Shown: positions 17,549 through 26,132 of the stretch, piece after piece | Layout of the letters: each line of letters starts with the position of its first letter | How positions within the stretch are numbered: the first letter of the stretch is position 1 | NCBI RefSeq assembly: GCF_029581275.1 | Contig: NZ_CP120742.1 | Coordinates: 5,828,501-5,892,500, forward strand | Reading direction: 5' to 3' | Source of the DNA: Micromonospora sp. WMMD1155 | GTDB lineage: Bacteria; Actinomycetota; Actinomycetes; Mycobacteriales; Micromonosporaceae | DNA: 64,000 bases | Program-made: the position numbers and the translations under genes | The notes under the pieces: model-generated | What the model was told of the DNA's origin: nothing | Seen by the model: the letters and a program-made list of their open reading frames with translations, nothing else | Databases searched by the model: none

Positions 17549-18645
17549 GCGCCACGAAGGCGGCGGTGCCGCCGAAGCACCGGCCGGACGACGCCGCCGA
17601 ACGTCCCGTGGACCGGCGACGTGGCTCGACCCTGCTGCGTCACCTCGCGGTGGTGCTCGCCGTCGGCGTGGTGCTGGTGGGGGTCAGCTACGCCGTCGAG
17701 CCGTTCCGCAACTTCCAACTCGCCACGGTGGCGGCCTACCTCTGCGCGACCGCCGGGCTGACCGTCCTCACCGGCCTCAACGGTCAACTGTCGCTGGGGC
17801 ACGGGGCGTTGATGGCGACCGGCGCGTACACCGTGGCTCTGTGTCAGAACGCGTTCGCCGACCGGGGGATGACCGGCGGCTGGCTGTTGCCGCTGTCGTT
17901 GGTCGCGGCGATCGTCAGCACCGTCGCGGTCGGCGCGGTGGTGGGTGTGGCCGCGGCCCGGCTGCGGGGCCCCTACCTGGCCGGGGTGACCCTCGCGGTG
18001 GCCGTCGTCGTGCCGGCGCTGGCGGTGACCTTCGACGGTGTGTTCAACGGCGAGCAGGGGCTGTCGGTGCCGGTCGAGCCGCCACCGTTGGCGCTCGGGC
18101 CGTATTTCCCCTACGAGCGGTGGCAGCTCTGGCTCACCGCCGCGGCGGCACTGCTCGCCCTGTTGCTGCTGGCGAACCTCATCCGCAGCCGGTACGGGCG
18201 GACCTTCCGGGCGGTCCGGGACGACGAGGTGGCGGCCCGTCTCGCCGGCATCCACGTGGCCCGCACCCAGGTCCTCGCGTTCGTGGTCAGTGCCGCCACC
18301 GCCGGGCTCGGCGGGGCGTTGCTGGCGGTCCTCGCGCAGAGCGTCTCCCCGGGGGCGTTCTCGCTGACCCTGTCGCTCTTCCTGTTGATGGCCGTGGTGA
18401 TCGGCGGTCTCGGCCGTCTCACCGGCGCGTTGTGGGGGGCCGTCCTGCTGGTCGCGCTGCCCGATATCACCCACTCGGTGACGGAGTCGTTCGCGCTCTC
18501 GCCCGCTGTGGCGCAACGGCTGGAGGGCAACCTCCCGCTGGCGATCTTCGGCCTCACCCTGATCGTCGTCATGATCGCCGCGCCCGGCGGCGTGCAGGGA
18601 CTGCTGTCCCGTCTCGGTCGGCGCCTGCGGGCCCGGCGTTCCTGA
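17545..18645 (+). CDS. livM: ABC transporter permease, LivM type
   Basis: 366 residues; GTG start overlapping the livH stop by four bases. It is a multi-spanning permease with the family motif LTGLNGQLSLGHGALMATGAY and the loop RAVRDDEVAARLAGI followed by a GGLGRLTGALWGA segment. A cytoplasmic N-terminal extension of ~30 residues precedes the first membrane span. It forms a heterodimeric channel with LivH. Confidence 0.92.
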   Translation: MSATKAAVPPKHRPDDAAERPVDRRRGSTLLRHLAVVLAVGVVLVGVSYAVEPFRNFQLATVAAYLCATAGLTVLTGLNGQLSLGHGALMATGAYTVALCQNAFADRGMTGGWLLPLSLVAAIVSTVAVGAVVGVAAARLRGPYLAGVTLAVAVVVPALAVTFDGVFNGEQGLSVPVEPPPLALGPYFPYERWQLWLTAAAALLALLLLANLIRSRYGRTFRAVRDDEVAARLAGIHVARTQVLAFVVSAATAGLGGALLAVLAQSVSPGAFSLTLSLFLLMAVVIGGLGRLTGALWGAVLLVALPDITHSVTESFALSPAVAQRLEGNLPLAIFGLTLIVVMIAAPGGVQGLLSRLGRRLRARRS

Positions 18646-18757
18646 GCTGTTCTCCAGCCGGCCCCGGTCGGCAGCGTTCCCCAGCCCGGCCCCGGCCAGG
18701 CGTCCCCACCACCCACACCGTTCCCGCAAACCGGACCGAGAAAGGTCGGTGTTCTCC

Positions 18758-20044
18758 ATGCACCGTTTGGCACAACGTGGTCTCGCGCTCGCCAGCACCA
18801 TCGCCCTGTTGGCCGCCGCCGCTGGTTGCAGTGGTGACGACGGTTCCGGCCCCGGCGGGGCATCGGTGCCGGGCGTCACCGACACCGAGGTCGTCGTCGG
18901 CACCCACATGCCGCTCACCGGGCCGGCCTCGGCCGGCTACTCGAAGATCGCCCCGGCGACGAAGGCGTACTTCGACTACGTCAACGCCAACGGTGGTGTG
19001 CACGGCCGGAAGATCACCTACAAGATCATGGACGACGGCTACAACCCGGCGAACACCCAGCAGGTGGTCCGTCAGCTCGTCCTGCAGGACAAGGTCTTCG
19101 CCATCCTCAACGGCCTCGGCACGCCGACGCACACCGGCGTGCTCGACTTCCTCAAGAGCAACCGGGTGCCCGACCTGTTCGTCGCCTCCGGCAGCCGCAG
19201 CTGGGACCAGCCGGACAAGTATCCCGGCACCTTCGGGTTCAACCCGGACTACACGGTCGAGGGCAAGATCCTCGCCGACTACGCGAAGCGGGAGCTGGCC
19301 GGGCAGAAGGTGTGCTTCCTCGGCCAGGACGACGACTTCGGCCGGGACAGCCTGGCCGGTGTGGAGAAGGTGCTCGGCGCGGGTGCGGTGGCGGTGAAGC
19401 AGACGTACGTCACCAGCAACACCAACGTCGCGCCGCAGATCGGCGCGTTCAAGGCGGCCGAATGCAAGGTCGTCGTGCTCGCCACCGTGCCCGGCTTCAC
19501 CGCGCTGTCGATCGGCACGGCGGCGCGGCTGGGCTACAAGGCGCAGTGGCTGGTCTCCAACGTCGGCGCCGATCACCAGACCCTGGCCAAGCAGCTCGGC
19601 GCCGCCGCTCCGATGCTGGAGGGCATGGTCGGCACCAACTACCTGCCGATGCAGAACGACACGGCCAACCCGTGGATCCAGCTCTTCACGAAGGTCAACA
19701 AGGAGCACAACGGGGACGCCCCGTTCGACGGCAACACCGTCTACGGCATGTCGGTCGGCTACCTCTTCGTGCAGGCGTTGCTCGCCGCCGGCAAGGACCT
19801 CACCCGGGAGAAGATCATCGACGCCGTGCAGAAGGGCGGTTTCCAGGGCCCCGGTCTGGTGCCGCTGCGCTTCTCCGACAAGGACCACTCCGGGTACGGC
19901 GGGCAGCGCCTGAGCCGGGTGAGCGGGGGAGTGCAGAGCTACTTCGGGCCGGCGTACGAGACCGACGAGGCGGACGGGCCGGTCAACGAGTACACCGTCA
20001 CGCCGGCCGCGCCGCCGGCGAACGGGGTGCCGACCGTCTCCTGA
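18758..20044 (+). CDS. livJ: Branched-chain amino-acid-type substrate-binding lipoprotein (LivJ/K family)
   Basis: 428 residues from ATG 18758 (GAAAGG about 12 bases upstream; GTG 18749 is too close to it). The lipoprotein signal ends at AAAGCSG. The mature protein is a periplasmic-binding-protein type I fold (TEVVVGTHMPLTGPASAGY, YVNANGGVHGRKI). It delivers the ligand to LivHM. The ligand cannot be read from sequence; acyl-CoA metabolism genes downstream hint at a carboxylate or aromatic acid rather than Leu/Ile/Val. Confidence 0.9.
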   Translation: MHRLAQRGLALASTIALLAAAAGCSGDDGSGPGGASVPGVTDTEVVVGTHMPLTGPASAGYSKIAPATKAYFDYVNANGGVHGRKITYKIMDDGYNPANTQQVVRQLVLQDKVFAILNGLGTPTHTGVLDFLKSNRVPDLFVASGSRSWDQPDKYPGTFGFNPDYTVEGKILADYAKRELAGQKVCFLGQDDDFGRDSLAGVEKVLGAGAVAVKQTYVTSNTNVAPQIGAFKAAECKVVVLATVPGFTALSIGTAARLGYKAQWLVSNVGADHQTLAKQLGAAAPMLEGMVGTNYLPMQNDTANPWIQLFTKVNKEHNGDAPFDGNTVYGMSVGYLFVQALLAAGKDLTREKIIDAVQKGGFQGPGLVPLRFSDKDHSGYGGQRLSRVSGGVQSYFGPAYETDEADGPVNEYTVTPAAPPANGVPTVS

Positions 20045-20055
20045 GGACCGGTGAG

Positions 20056-20108
20056 CAGCCGTTCGACCGGGCGTGGTTTCCAGTTGACCGTGCCCGGTCG
20101 GACGGCTG
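20056..20108 (+). terminator. Terminator hairpin ending the liv operon
   Basis: 17-base arms (20056-20072 and 20092-20108) pair with a single G-T wobble around a 19-base loop, 12 bases after the livJ stop. Confidence 0.7.
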
Positions 20109-20328
20109 TGCCCGCGCCTTCCGGCTGATCGTCCGGGACGTTGACCGTCACCGATCCGCCCTCCTACTATCTGCACTGTGGATGCATATTCGGGACGGCT
20201 CGTACGCCGTGGCGTGATCGTTCTCCCGGCCTCCGTCGACGCCACCCGGGTCACCGGGGTGGCCGTCGCCCGCGGCGACGGCGTCCCGCCTGCCGCTCGG
20301 GTCGGATGACCGTGCCGCCGGTCGGCCC

Positions 20329-20357
20329 GGAACCGCTGATCACCGCCTGTCTAGACT
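20329..20357 (+). promoter_or_regulatory. Probable tetR promoter
   Basis: TAGACT at 20352-20357 is a good -10. GGAACC at 20329-20334, 17 bases upstream, is a poor sigma-70 -35 but resembles the GGAAC of ECF-sigma promoters, with TCT 16 bases after AAC. Which sigma factor reads it is open. Confidence 0.4.
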
Positions 20358-20403
20358 CGGCGGTGCGTCAGGAGGCGCCGTGGTGGTGAGGAGGCGGGGG
20401 CGG

Positions 20404-21015
20404 ATGGACGGGGTCGAGGTGGCGAGTCGGGTCGACGGGCGCACCGCCCGGGCCGAGCGCACCCGTGCGGCCATCGTCGAGGCGCACCTCGCGCTCATCG
20501 GTGAGGGTGACCTGCGCCCGACGGGAGAACGCATCGCCGAGCGGGCCGGGATCTCGCTGCGGACGCTGTGGACCAACTTCAAGGACATGGAGACCCTCTT
20601 CGAGGCGAGCGGCGCGGAGGTGCTCCGCCAGCAGGACGCCGCCTACCGGCCGATTCCGACCGGGCTGCCGCTGGCGAAGCGGGTCGACGCGTACTGCCGG
20701 CAGCGGGCCCGGCTGCTCCAGCTCATCACGCCGTCGGCGCGGGCCGCCCAGATGCGGGAGCCGGTCTCCGACCAGTTGCACCGCAACCGCCTCAAGCACA
20801 TCGACCGGGTGCGCGACGAGGTCGAGGAGCTCTTCGCCCCCGAGCTGGCCCAAGCCGGTCGCGGGCGGCAGCAGCTGCTCAACGCCCTGGTGGCGGCGAG
20901 CATGTGGCCGGCCTGGTCGATGCTGCGCTACGGCCTCGGCCTCGGCGTGGACCAGGCCCGCGCGGTGATGACCCGGACGGTGGGCGCCCTCTTGGCGGAG
21001 GTCGCGGCCGACTGA
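20404..21015 (+). CDS. TetR/AcrR-family transcriptional regulator
   Basis: 203 residues from ATG 20404, with GAGGAGG 8 bases upstream; GTG codons at 20380-20386 would add eight residues. The HTH reads RPTGERIAERAGISLRTLWTNFKDMETLFEA, close to the TetR consensus. The C-terminal ligand domain is unremarkable. It is directly downstream of the liv operon and in the same direction, and is a candidate repressor of the TACACT palindrome at 15026-15040; this link is inference. Confidence 0.85.
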   Translation: MDGVEVASRVDGRTARAERTRAAIVEAHLALIGEGDLRPTGERIAERAGISLRTLWTNFKDMETLFEASGAEVLRQQDAAYRPIPTGLPLAKRVDAYCRQRARLLQLITPSARAAQMREPVSDQLHRNRLKHIDRVRDEVEELFAPELAQAGRGRQQLLNALVAASMWPAWSMLRYGLGLGVDQARAVMTRTVGALLAEVAAD

Positions 21016-21079
21016 CACCGGCCCGGTCCGACATCGCCGGCTCTTTCCATCCGGTTACCGATGGGTGACACTGGCAGGC

Positions 21080-23890
21080 ATGGTTACTGCATCAAGAGTG
21101 CAACTAACCGTGCTGCGTGGCCGGGACGACGAGTGCCGGTCGGTCCGGAGCCTGCTCGACGACGTGACGAACGCCGGCGGTGCCCTGCTGCTGCACGGCG
21201 AACCCGGATCGGGTCGTACGGCGCTGGTCGGGTACGCCCACCGGTACGCCCCGCGCTGCACCGTGCTCGCCGGGAGCGGGCTCGCCGAGGAGGCCGGCCT
21301 CCCGTATGCCGGTCTGCAACGTCTGGTCGACCCGGTGCTCGACCGGGCCGCCGCCCTGCCGCACGAGCAGCGCCGGTTGCTGCGACGCGCGCTGTCCGGC
21401 GATGGATGCCCGGCCGACCGTCGACTCACGCTGTCGATGGCGGTGCTCGGGTTGGTCACCGCGGCCGCCGGGGACCGACCGCTGCTCGTCACCATGGACG
21501 ACGTCGACCGGGGCGACCCGCAGACCGCCGAGGTGCTGGCCTTCGTCGCCCGCCGACTGCGGCACCTGCCCGTCGCCGTCCTGCTCACCGCAGGCGTCGC
21601 CGCCACCGTCGACGGGATACCCGCGTACCGACTGCGCGCGCTGACCGAGCAGGAGAGCGCCGCGCTCCTCACCGACCGGCTGCGGTCGTCGACCGGGCCG
21701 GGGAGAGCCGAGTGCCCCGCCGCGTCGGTTCTGACCGCCCTGGCCGGTATCGGCGGCGGCAACCCGCAGGCACTGGCGGACCTGGCCGGAGTCCTCACCC
21801 CGGGTCAGTGGCGAGGTGAGGAGCCGCTGCCCGCGGCACCGCCGCCGGACGGCGCTCTGGGCCGCGCGTACCGGGCCCGGCTGGATCGGCTGCCACCGGA
21901 GACCCGACGGGTGCTGCTGCTCGCCGCGCTCGACGAGGGCGGCGAGCCGGGCACGCTGATCCGGGCCACCGCAGCCGCCGGCGCCGAGATCGAGGCGCTC
22001 GCCCCGGCGGAGGTGGCCGGCCTGGTCCGGGTCGAGGCCCGCGGCGTCACCTTTCCCCAGCCGCTGGTACGCACGATGATCGGGGCCACCGCGCCGCTCG
22101 CGGAACGGCGCGCGGCGCACCGACTGCTCGCCGGGGTGATGGTCGCCCACGGACAGCGGTTGCGTCGGGCGATGCACCTCGCCGCCGCCGCGGCGGGTGC
22201 GGACCCGGTGCTCGCCGATGAACTGGAGGAGGCCGCGCTCGGCGGCGTCGGCGGCTGGGCCACCGCGTCGGCGGCGCTGTGCCGGGCCGCCGAACTCAGC
22301 GACGAACCCACCCGGACGGCTACCCGGCTGCTGACCGCAGCCCGCTACGCCTGGGCCGGGGGCCGGCCCGACGTGGCGCGACTTCTCCTCGATCGCCTCC
22401 GCCCGGTGTGCACCGATCCGGACGTCCGAGGTCGCGCCGACCTGCTCCGCGGTGAGCTGGAGCTACGGTGCGGCACCGCGACACGTGCGTCGGCCCGGCT
22501 GCTCGCCGCCGCCGAGGCGGTGACCGACACCGACCGCGCGCTGGCGCTGTCCGGGCTGGCCCGAGCCGGCGAGGCGGTCTGCTTCGCCGGTGACCAGTAC
22601 CGGTACGCCGAGGTCGGCCGCCGGGCGTCGGCGTTGCGGCGGCCGGACGACCCGCCCGCCATGGAGCTGATGAGCAGTCTGGTCGCCGGAGTGGCCGCGA
22701 CCCTGCGGGGTGACCACGAACGAGCCGGGCCGGCCCTGCGTCGCGCGGTCGTGCTGGGCGGTCGGCTGACCGGCCCGGCGATGACCCCCACCGCGCTCTG
22801 CTGTGCGGCGGCAGCCGGGCTGGTGGTCGCGGTGGACGGCGCGGCCCACCGACTCGCCGACCGGGCCGTCGCGGTGGCCCGGGAGCAGGGCGAACTGTCC
22901 ATGCTGTCCCGCGCGCTGGAGCTGCGGGCGGTCGCCGAGTACTGGTTGGGACGGCACGAGGCGGCGGCGGAGACCTCCCGCGACGGGCTGCGGGTCGCCC
23001 GCGCCACCGGGCAGGTCAACTGCGCCGACGTCCACCTCGGCATGCTCGCCGTGCTCGCCGCCGTACGGGCCGACCGGGACACCAGCCTGCGACGGATCCG
23101 CGAGATGGGCGAGGCGCCGACGCCGGGCAGCCGCCCGCACGCGCTCGCCGGTTGGGCCCTGGCGGTGCTCGACCTGGTCGACGGTCGGCACGCCGAAGCC
23201 GCGGACCGGTTGGCGTCGTTGGCCCGGCTCGGAACCGGGCGCGGTCAGGTGCTCGTGCAGGTGATGGCCACCCCGTACCTGGTGGAGGCGGCGGCGCACC
23301 TGCCCTGCCGACCGGCGGCGACGGCGGCGCTCGCCGTGTTCGACAGGTGGGCCAGCAGCACCGCGAGCCCGTTGCGTCGGGCCCTGTCCGCCAGATGCCA
23401 CGCGCTGCTCGCGCCTCGCGGCGGCCCCGAGGCCGAGCAGGAGTTCCAGCGGGCGCTGCGACTGCACCCGAGCGAGGCCGGCACGTTCGAGCGGGCACGC
23501 ACCGAGCTGCTCTTCGGTCAGGAACTGCGCCGCATCCGACGCCCGCGCGACGCGCGTACGCACCTGCACCAGGCGCGCGAGATGTTCACGCTGCTCGGGG
23601 TCGGCTGCTGGGCCGAGCAGGCCACCACGGAGCTGCGGGCGGCCGGTGAGTCGGTCGGCGCACCGGATTTCCCGGCGGCGCGGCTGCTGACCGGGCAACA
23701 ACTGCGGATCGCCGAGATGGTCGCGGAGGGCGCGACCAACCGGGAGGTCGCCGCCCGGATGTTCCTCTCCACCCGTACGGTCGACCACCACCTGCGCAAT
23801 GTGTTCCACCGGCTGGGCATCCGCTCGCGTACCGAGTTGGCCCGCGCGTTCGCGACCGGGCGCCATGTCGGGCTGGCCTCCGACCGCTGA
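21080..23890 (+). CDS. Large ATP-binding LuxR-family (LAL) regulator
   Basis: 936 residues from ATG 21080 (GTG 21065 is possible). The N-terminal AAA/STAND ATPase domain has Walker A GEPGSGRTAL and Walker B LLVTMDDVDRGD. The middle ~550 residues are helical, TPR-like and Ala/Arg-rich. The C-terminus is a LuxR/GerE HTH (LTGQQLRIAEMVAEGATNREVAARMFLSTRTVDHHLRNVFHRLGI). LAL proteins typically activate catabolic or secondary-metabolite genes. The acyl-CoA dehydrogenase gene begins 47 bases downstream, making it a likely target or partner. Confidence 0.92.
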   Translation: MVTASRVQLTVLRGRDDECRSVRSLLDDVTNAGGALLLHGEPGSGRTALVGYAHRYAPRCTVLAGSGLAEEAGLPYAGLQRLVDPVLDRAAALPHEQRRLLRRALSGDGCPADRRLTLSMAVLGLVTAAAGDRPLLVTMDDVDRGDPQTAEVLAFVARRLRHLPVAVLLTAGVAATVDGIPAYRLRALTEQESAALLTDRLRSSTGPGRAECPAASVLTALAGIGGGNPQALADLAGVLTPGQWRGEEPLPAAPPPDGALGRAYRARLDRLPPETRRVLLLAALDEGGEPGTLIRATAAAGAEIEALAPAEVAGLVRVEARGVTFPQPLVRTMIGATAPLAERRAAHRLLAGVMVAHGQRLRRAMHLAAAAAGADPVLADELEEAALGGVGGWATASAALCRAAELSDEPTRTATRLLTAARYAWAGGRPDVARLLLDRLRPVCTDPDVRGRADLLRGELELRCGTATRASARLLAAAEAVTDTDRALALSGLARAGEAVCFAGDQYRYAEVGRRASALRRPDDPPAMELMSSLVAGVAATLRGDHERAGPALRRAVVLGGRLTGPAMTPTALCCAAAAGLVVAVDGAAHRLADRAVAVAREQGELSMLSRALELRAVAEYWLGRHEAAAETSRDGLRVARATGQVNCADVHLGMLAVLAAVRADRDTSLRRIREMGEAPTPGSRPHALAGWALAVLDLVDGRHAEAADRLASLARLGTGRGQVLVQVMATPYLVEAAAHLPCRPAATAALAVFDRWASSTASPLRRALSARCHALLAPRGGPEAEQEFQRALRLHPSEAGTFERARTELLFGQELRRIRRPRDARTHLHQAREMFTLLGVGCWAEQATTELRAAGESVGAPDFPAARLLTGQQLRIAEMVAEGATNREVAARMFLSTRTVDHHLRNVFHRLGIRSRTELARAFATGRHVGLASDR

Positions 23891-23912
23891 CCCGTCCGGT
23901 CTGGACGCCATT

Positions 23913-23929
23913 AACTATCACCGCTAGTT
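23913..23929. promoter_or_regulatory. Operator-like inverted repeat before acyl-CoA dehydrogenase
   Basis: AACTATCACCGCTAGTT has perfect 5-bp arms with a 7-base spacer, 9 bases before the ATG at 23938. No good Shine-Dalgarno lies between, so the site could overlap a near-leaderless start. Confidence 0.4.
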
Positions 23930-23937
23930 TATTGGCC

Positions 23938-25086
23938 ATGGAGCTCACCCTCTCCACCGAGCAGGCGGCGGTCCGCCAACTGGCCGCCGAGTTCGCCGAC
24001 CGGGAGCTGTTGCCGCACGCGGCCACCTGGGACCGGCGCGAGTCGGTCGACCCCGCCATCGTCGGCATGCTGGGTGACCTGGGCTTCCTCGGCTTGACCA
24101 TCGCCGAGGCCGACGGCGGCTCCGGTGGCGACCACCTCGCGTACTGCCTGGTCCTGGAGGAGCTCGGCCGGGGCGACTCGGCGGTGCGCGGCATCGTCTC
24201 GGTCTCGCTCGGCCTGGTCGCGAAGTCCATCGCCGCCCACGGCTCGACGGCGCAGCGGGCCGAGTGGCTGCCCCGACTCTGCGCCGGCACCGCACTCGGC
24301 TGCTTCGCGCTGACCGAACCGGACAGCGGCTCGGACGCGGCGGCACTGCGCACCCGGGCCGTCCGCGACGGCGCCGACTGGTTGCTCACCGGCACGAAGA
24401 CGTTCATCACCAACGGCACCACCGCCGACGTCGCGCTGGTCTTCGCCCGCACCGGCGGCCCCGGGCACCGGGGCATCACCGCCTTCCTGGTGCCCACCGA
24501 CAGCCCCGGGCTGACGCGACGGGAGATCCACGGCAAGCTGGGCCTGCGTGGCCAGGCCACCGGCGAGTTGCGCTTCGACGAGGTACGCGTGCCCGACGCG
24601 GCCCGCCTCGGCGTCGAGGGCAGCGGGTTCCGCCTGGCGCTGTCCACCCTCGCCAAGGGGCGGATGTCGGTGGCCGCCGGTTGCGTCGGCATCGCGCAGG
24701 GCTGCCTCGACGCGGCGGTCGGCTACGCGGGGGAGCGGACCCAGTTCGGCAAGCCGATCGCCGGGCACCAACTCGTCCAACAACTGCTCGCGGCCATCGC
24801 CGTGGACACCGCCGCCGCCCGGCTGCTGGTGTGGCAGGTGGCCGACCTGATCGACCGCGACCAGCCGTTCGCCACCGAGGCGTCCATGGCCAAGCTCTTC
24901 GCCAGCGAGGCCGCGGTCCGCGCGGCCAACAACGCGGTCCAGGTGTTCGGTGGGTACGGCTACATCGACGAGTACCCGGTCGGCAAGTACCTGCGGGACG
25001 CGCGGGTCGCCACCCTCTACGAGGGCACCAGCCAGATCCAGCAACTGCTCATCGGACGCGCGCTCACCGGCGTCAACGCCTTCTGA
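23938..25086 (+). CDS. Acyl-CoA dehydrogenase
   Basis: 382 residues from ATG 23938. The family runs through clearly: N-terminal helical domain (STEQAAVRQLAAEFADRELL), FAD-contact CFALTEPDSGSD, and C-terminal GGYGYIDEYPVGKYLRDARV with catalytic-base Glu362 in LYEGTSQIQ. It is the size of short/branched-chain acyl-CoA dehydrogenases and would form an alpha,beta-enoyl-CoA. A MaoC-type hydratase gene follows 17 bases later, so the pair suggests two successive steps of acyl-CoA oxidation. The acyl group is unknown. Confidence 0.93.
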   Translation: MELTLSTEQAAVRQLAAEFADRELLPHAATWDRRESVDPAIVGMLGDLGFLGLTIAEADGGSGGDHLAYCLVLEELGRGDSAVRGIVSVSLGLVAKSIAAHGSTAQRAEWLPRLCAGTALGCFALTEPDSGSDAAALRTRAVRDGADWLLTGTKTFITNGTTADVALVFARTGGPGHRGITAFLVPTDSPGLTRREIHGKLGLRGQATGELRFDEVRVPDAARLGVEGSGFRLALSTLAKGRMSVAAGCVGIAQGCLDAAVGYAGERTQFGKPIAGHQLVQQLLAAIAVDTAAARLLVWQVADLIDRDQPFATEASMAKLFASEAAVRAANNAVQVFGGYGYIDEYPVGKYLRDARVATLYEGTSQIQQLLIGRALTGVNAF

Positions 25087-25103
25087 CTGCGAGGAGACCA
25101 GCC

Positions 25104-25568
25104 ATGAGAGTCTTCGACTCGTTCGAGGAGTTGACCGCGGCCGTCGGCGAGACCTTCGGACCCGGGCCGTGGCGACGCGTCGAACAGAGTCGCGTCGACC
25201 TCTTCGCCGACGCCACCGACGACCACCAGTGGATCCATCTCGACCCGGTCCGGGCCGCGGCCGGGCCGTTCGGCGGCACCATCGCCCACGGCTACCTGAC
25301 CCTGTCGCTGCTGCCGACGCTGGCCGGTCAGCTCTACCGGGTCGAGGGCGTGACGATGGGGGTCAATTACGGGCTGAACCGGGTGCGGTTCCCCGCTCCG
25401 GTCCGGGTCGGGGCCGCCGTGCGGGCCACCGTCACCATCGCCGAGGTGTCTCCGGTGAGCGGCGGTGTCCAGGTGGTCGCGACGGTCACCGTGGAGAGCG
25501 ACAGCGGTGGCAAACCCGTCTGCGTCGCCGAGACGGTGAGCCGCCTCTACCGCGCCGCGGAGCAGTGA
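25104..25568 (+). CDS. MaoC-family (R)-specific enoyl-CoA hydratase
   Basis: 154 residues from ATG 25104, preceded by GAGGAG. It is a single hot-dog domain with the catalytic hydratase-2 motif Asp40-x4-His45 (ATDDHQWIHLDPVRAA) and GGTIAHGYLTLSLL. It would hydrate the enoyl-CoA made by the preceding dehydrogenase. The gene pair is likely co-transcribed and ends at a terminator hairpin. Confidence 0.92.
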   Translation: MRVFDSFEELTAAVGETFGPGPWRRVEQSRVDLFADATDDHQWIHLDPVRAAAGPFGGTIAHGYLTLSLLPTLAGQLYRVEGVTMGVNYGLNRVRFPAPVRVGAAVRATVTIAEVSPVSGGVQVVATVTVESDSGGKPVCVAETVSRLYRAAEQ

Positions 25569-25623
25569 GGCCGGTGGTGTGTTCCGGCACCTCCTCTTGA
25601 CCACGTCCGCAGGCTGAGGGGAC

Positions 25624-25642
25624 GGCGACGGGACCCGTCGCC
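25624..25642 (+). terminator. Terminator hairpin after MaoC gene
   Basis: GGCGACGG at 25624-25631 pairs with CCGTCGCC at 25635-25642 around a 3-base loop. Confidence 0.6.
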
Positions 25643-25820
25643 GCCCCGTACTGGCAGCGCGCCCTTCGGTCAGGGCCTGCGGAGGCTCACCGCGCCGCCG
25701 TGAATCCTGTTGGGTCAGAGGTGTCTTCCTCGGTGGCGGGGTTGTAGAGGTCGACGGGAGGTTGTTTCCTATTCTTCTCCGTGGAGCGTTCCTTGTGCTG
25801 GCCGGTGGATCGACGTCGCC

Positions 25821-25842
25821 TCGATAGCGAACTCGTTATCGA
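25821..25842. promoter_or_regulatory. 22-bp near-perfect palindrome
   Basis: Half-sites TCGATAGCGA and TCGTTATCGA flank a central AC. Only the two centre bases and one pair break the symmetry. It has the size and form of a TetR/GntR-type operator, but lies ~290 bases from the nearest downstream start. Confidence 0.5.
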
Positions 25843-26053
25843 ACACCCCCTCGTCTATTCGGGATCGCTTGACACCCCCCGATTCCAGGACGGTCACCAG
25901 TGCGCGAGTAAATGCGTCGATGCCGATTCCTGGTGCGTGTCACACGTCCCTCCACCCATCCTTCGTGCCGTCGATCGTGCTGGGCTGTCGAACCTGGCCG
26001 CACCCCCGGTTGCGCTGTGGCCGCAAGCCGACACGGGCCGATCGGCGTTCACG

Positions 26054-26069
26054 GGACTAGATATAGTCC
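26054..26069. promoter_or_regulatory. Inverted repeat near the STAND gene promoter
   Basis: GGACTAGATATAGTCC has perfect 6-bp arms with a 4-base spacer, 64 bases before the GTG at 26133. TAGATA or TATAGT inside it could serve as a -10, which would make it a promoter-operator. Confidence 0.45.
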
Positions 26070-26132
26070 ATGGTGGATTGTCTGCCAATCACGTCGTCAG
26101 GCTGACAAACAACTCTGTGACCGGGGGGCAAC

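Larger units (their letters stand above)
20045..20403. other. Non-coding interval between livJ and tetR
   Basis: About 360 bases without a convincing gene. It holds the livJ terminator at its start and a probable tetR promoter at its end. The short frames across it lack codon bias or recognisable motifs. Confidence 0.6.
25569..26132. other. Long intergenic region with lower GC and palindromes
   Basis: About 560 bases before the STAND gene. The right two-thirds are visibly less GC-rich than the flanks. Frames of up to ~120 codons exist but show no actinomycete codon pattern, no motif and no Shine-Dalgarno worth naming. It holds a terminator at the left and two operator-like palindromes (25821-25842, 26054-26069). 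It may be a regulatory region or the decayed remains of a gene. Confidence 0.5.
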
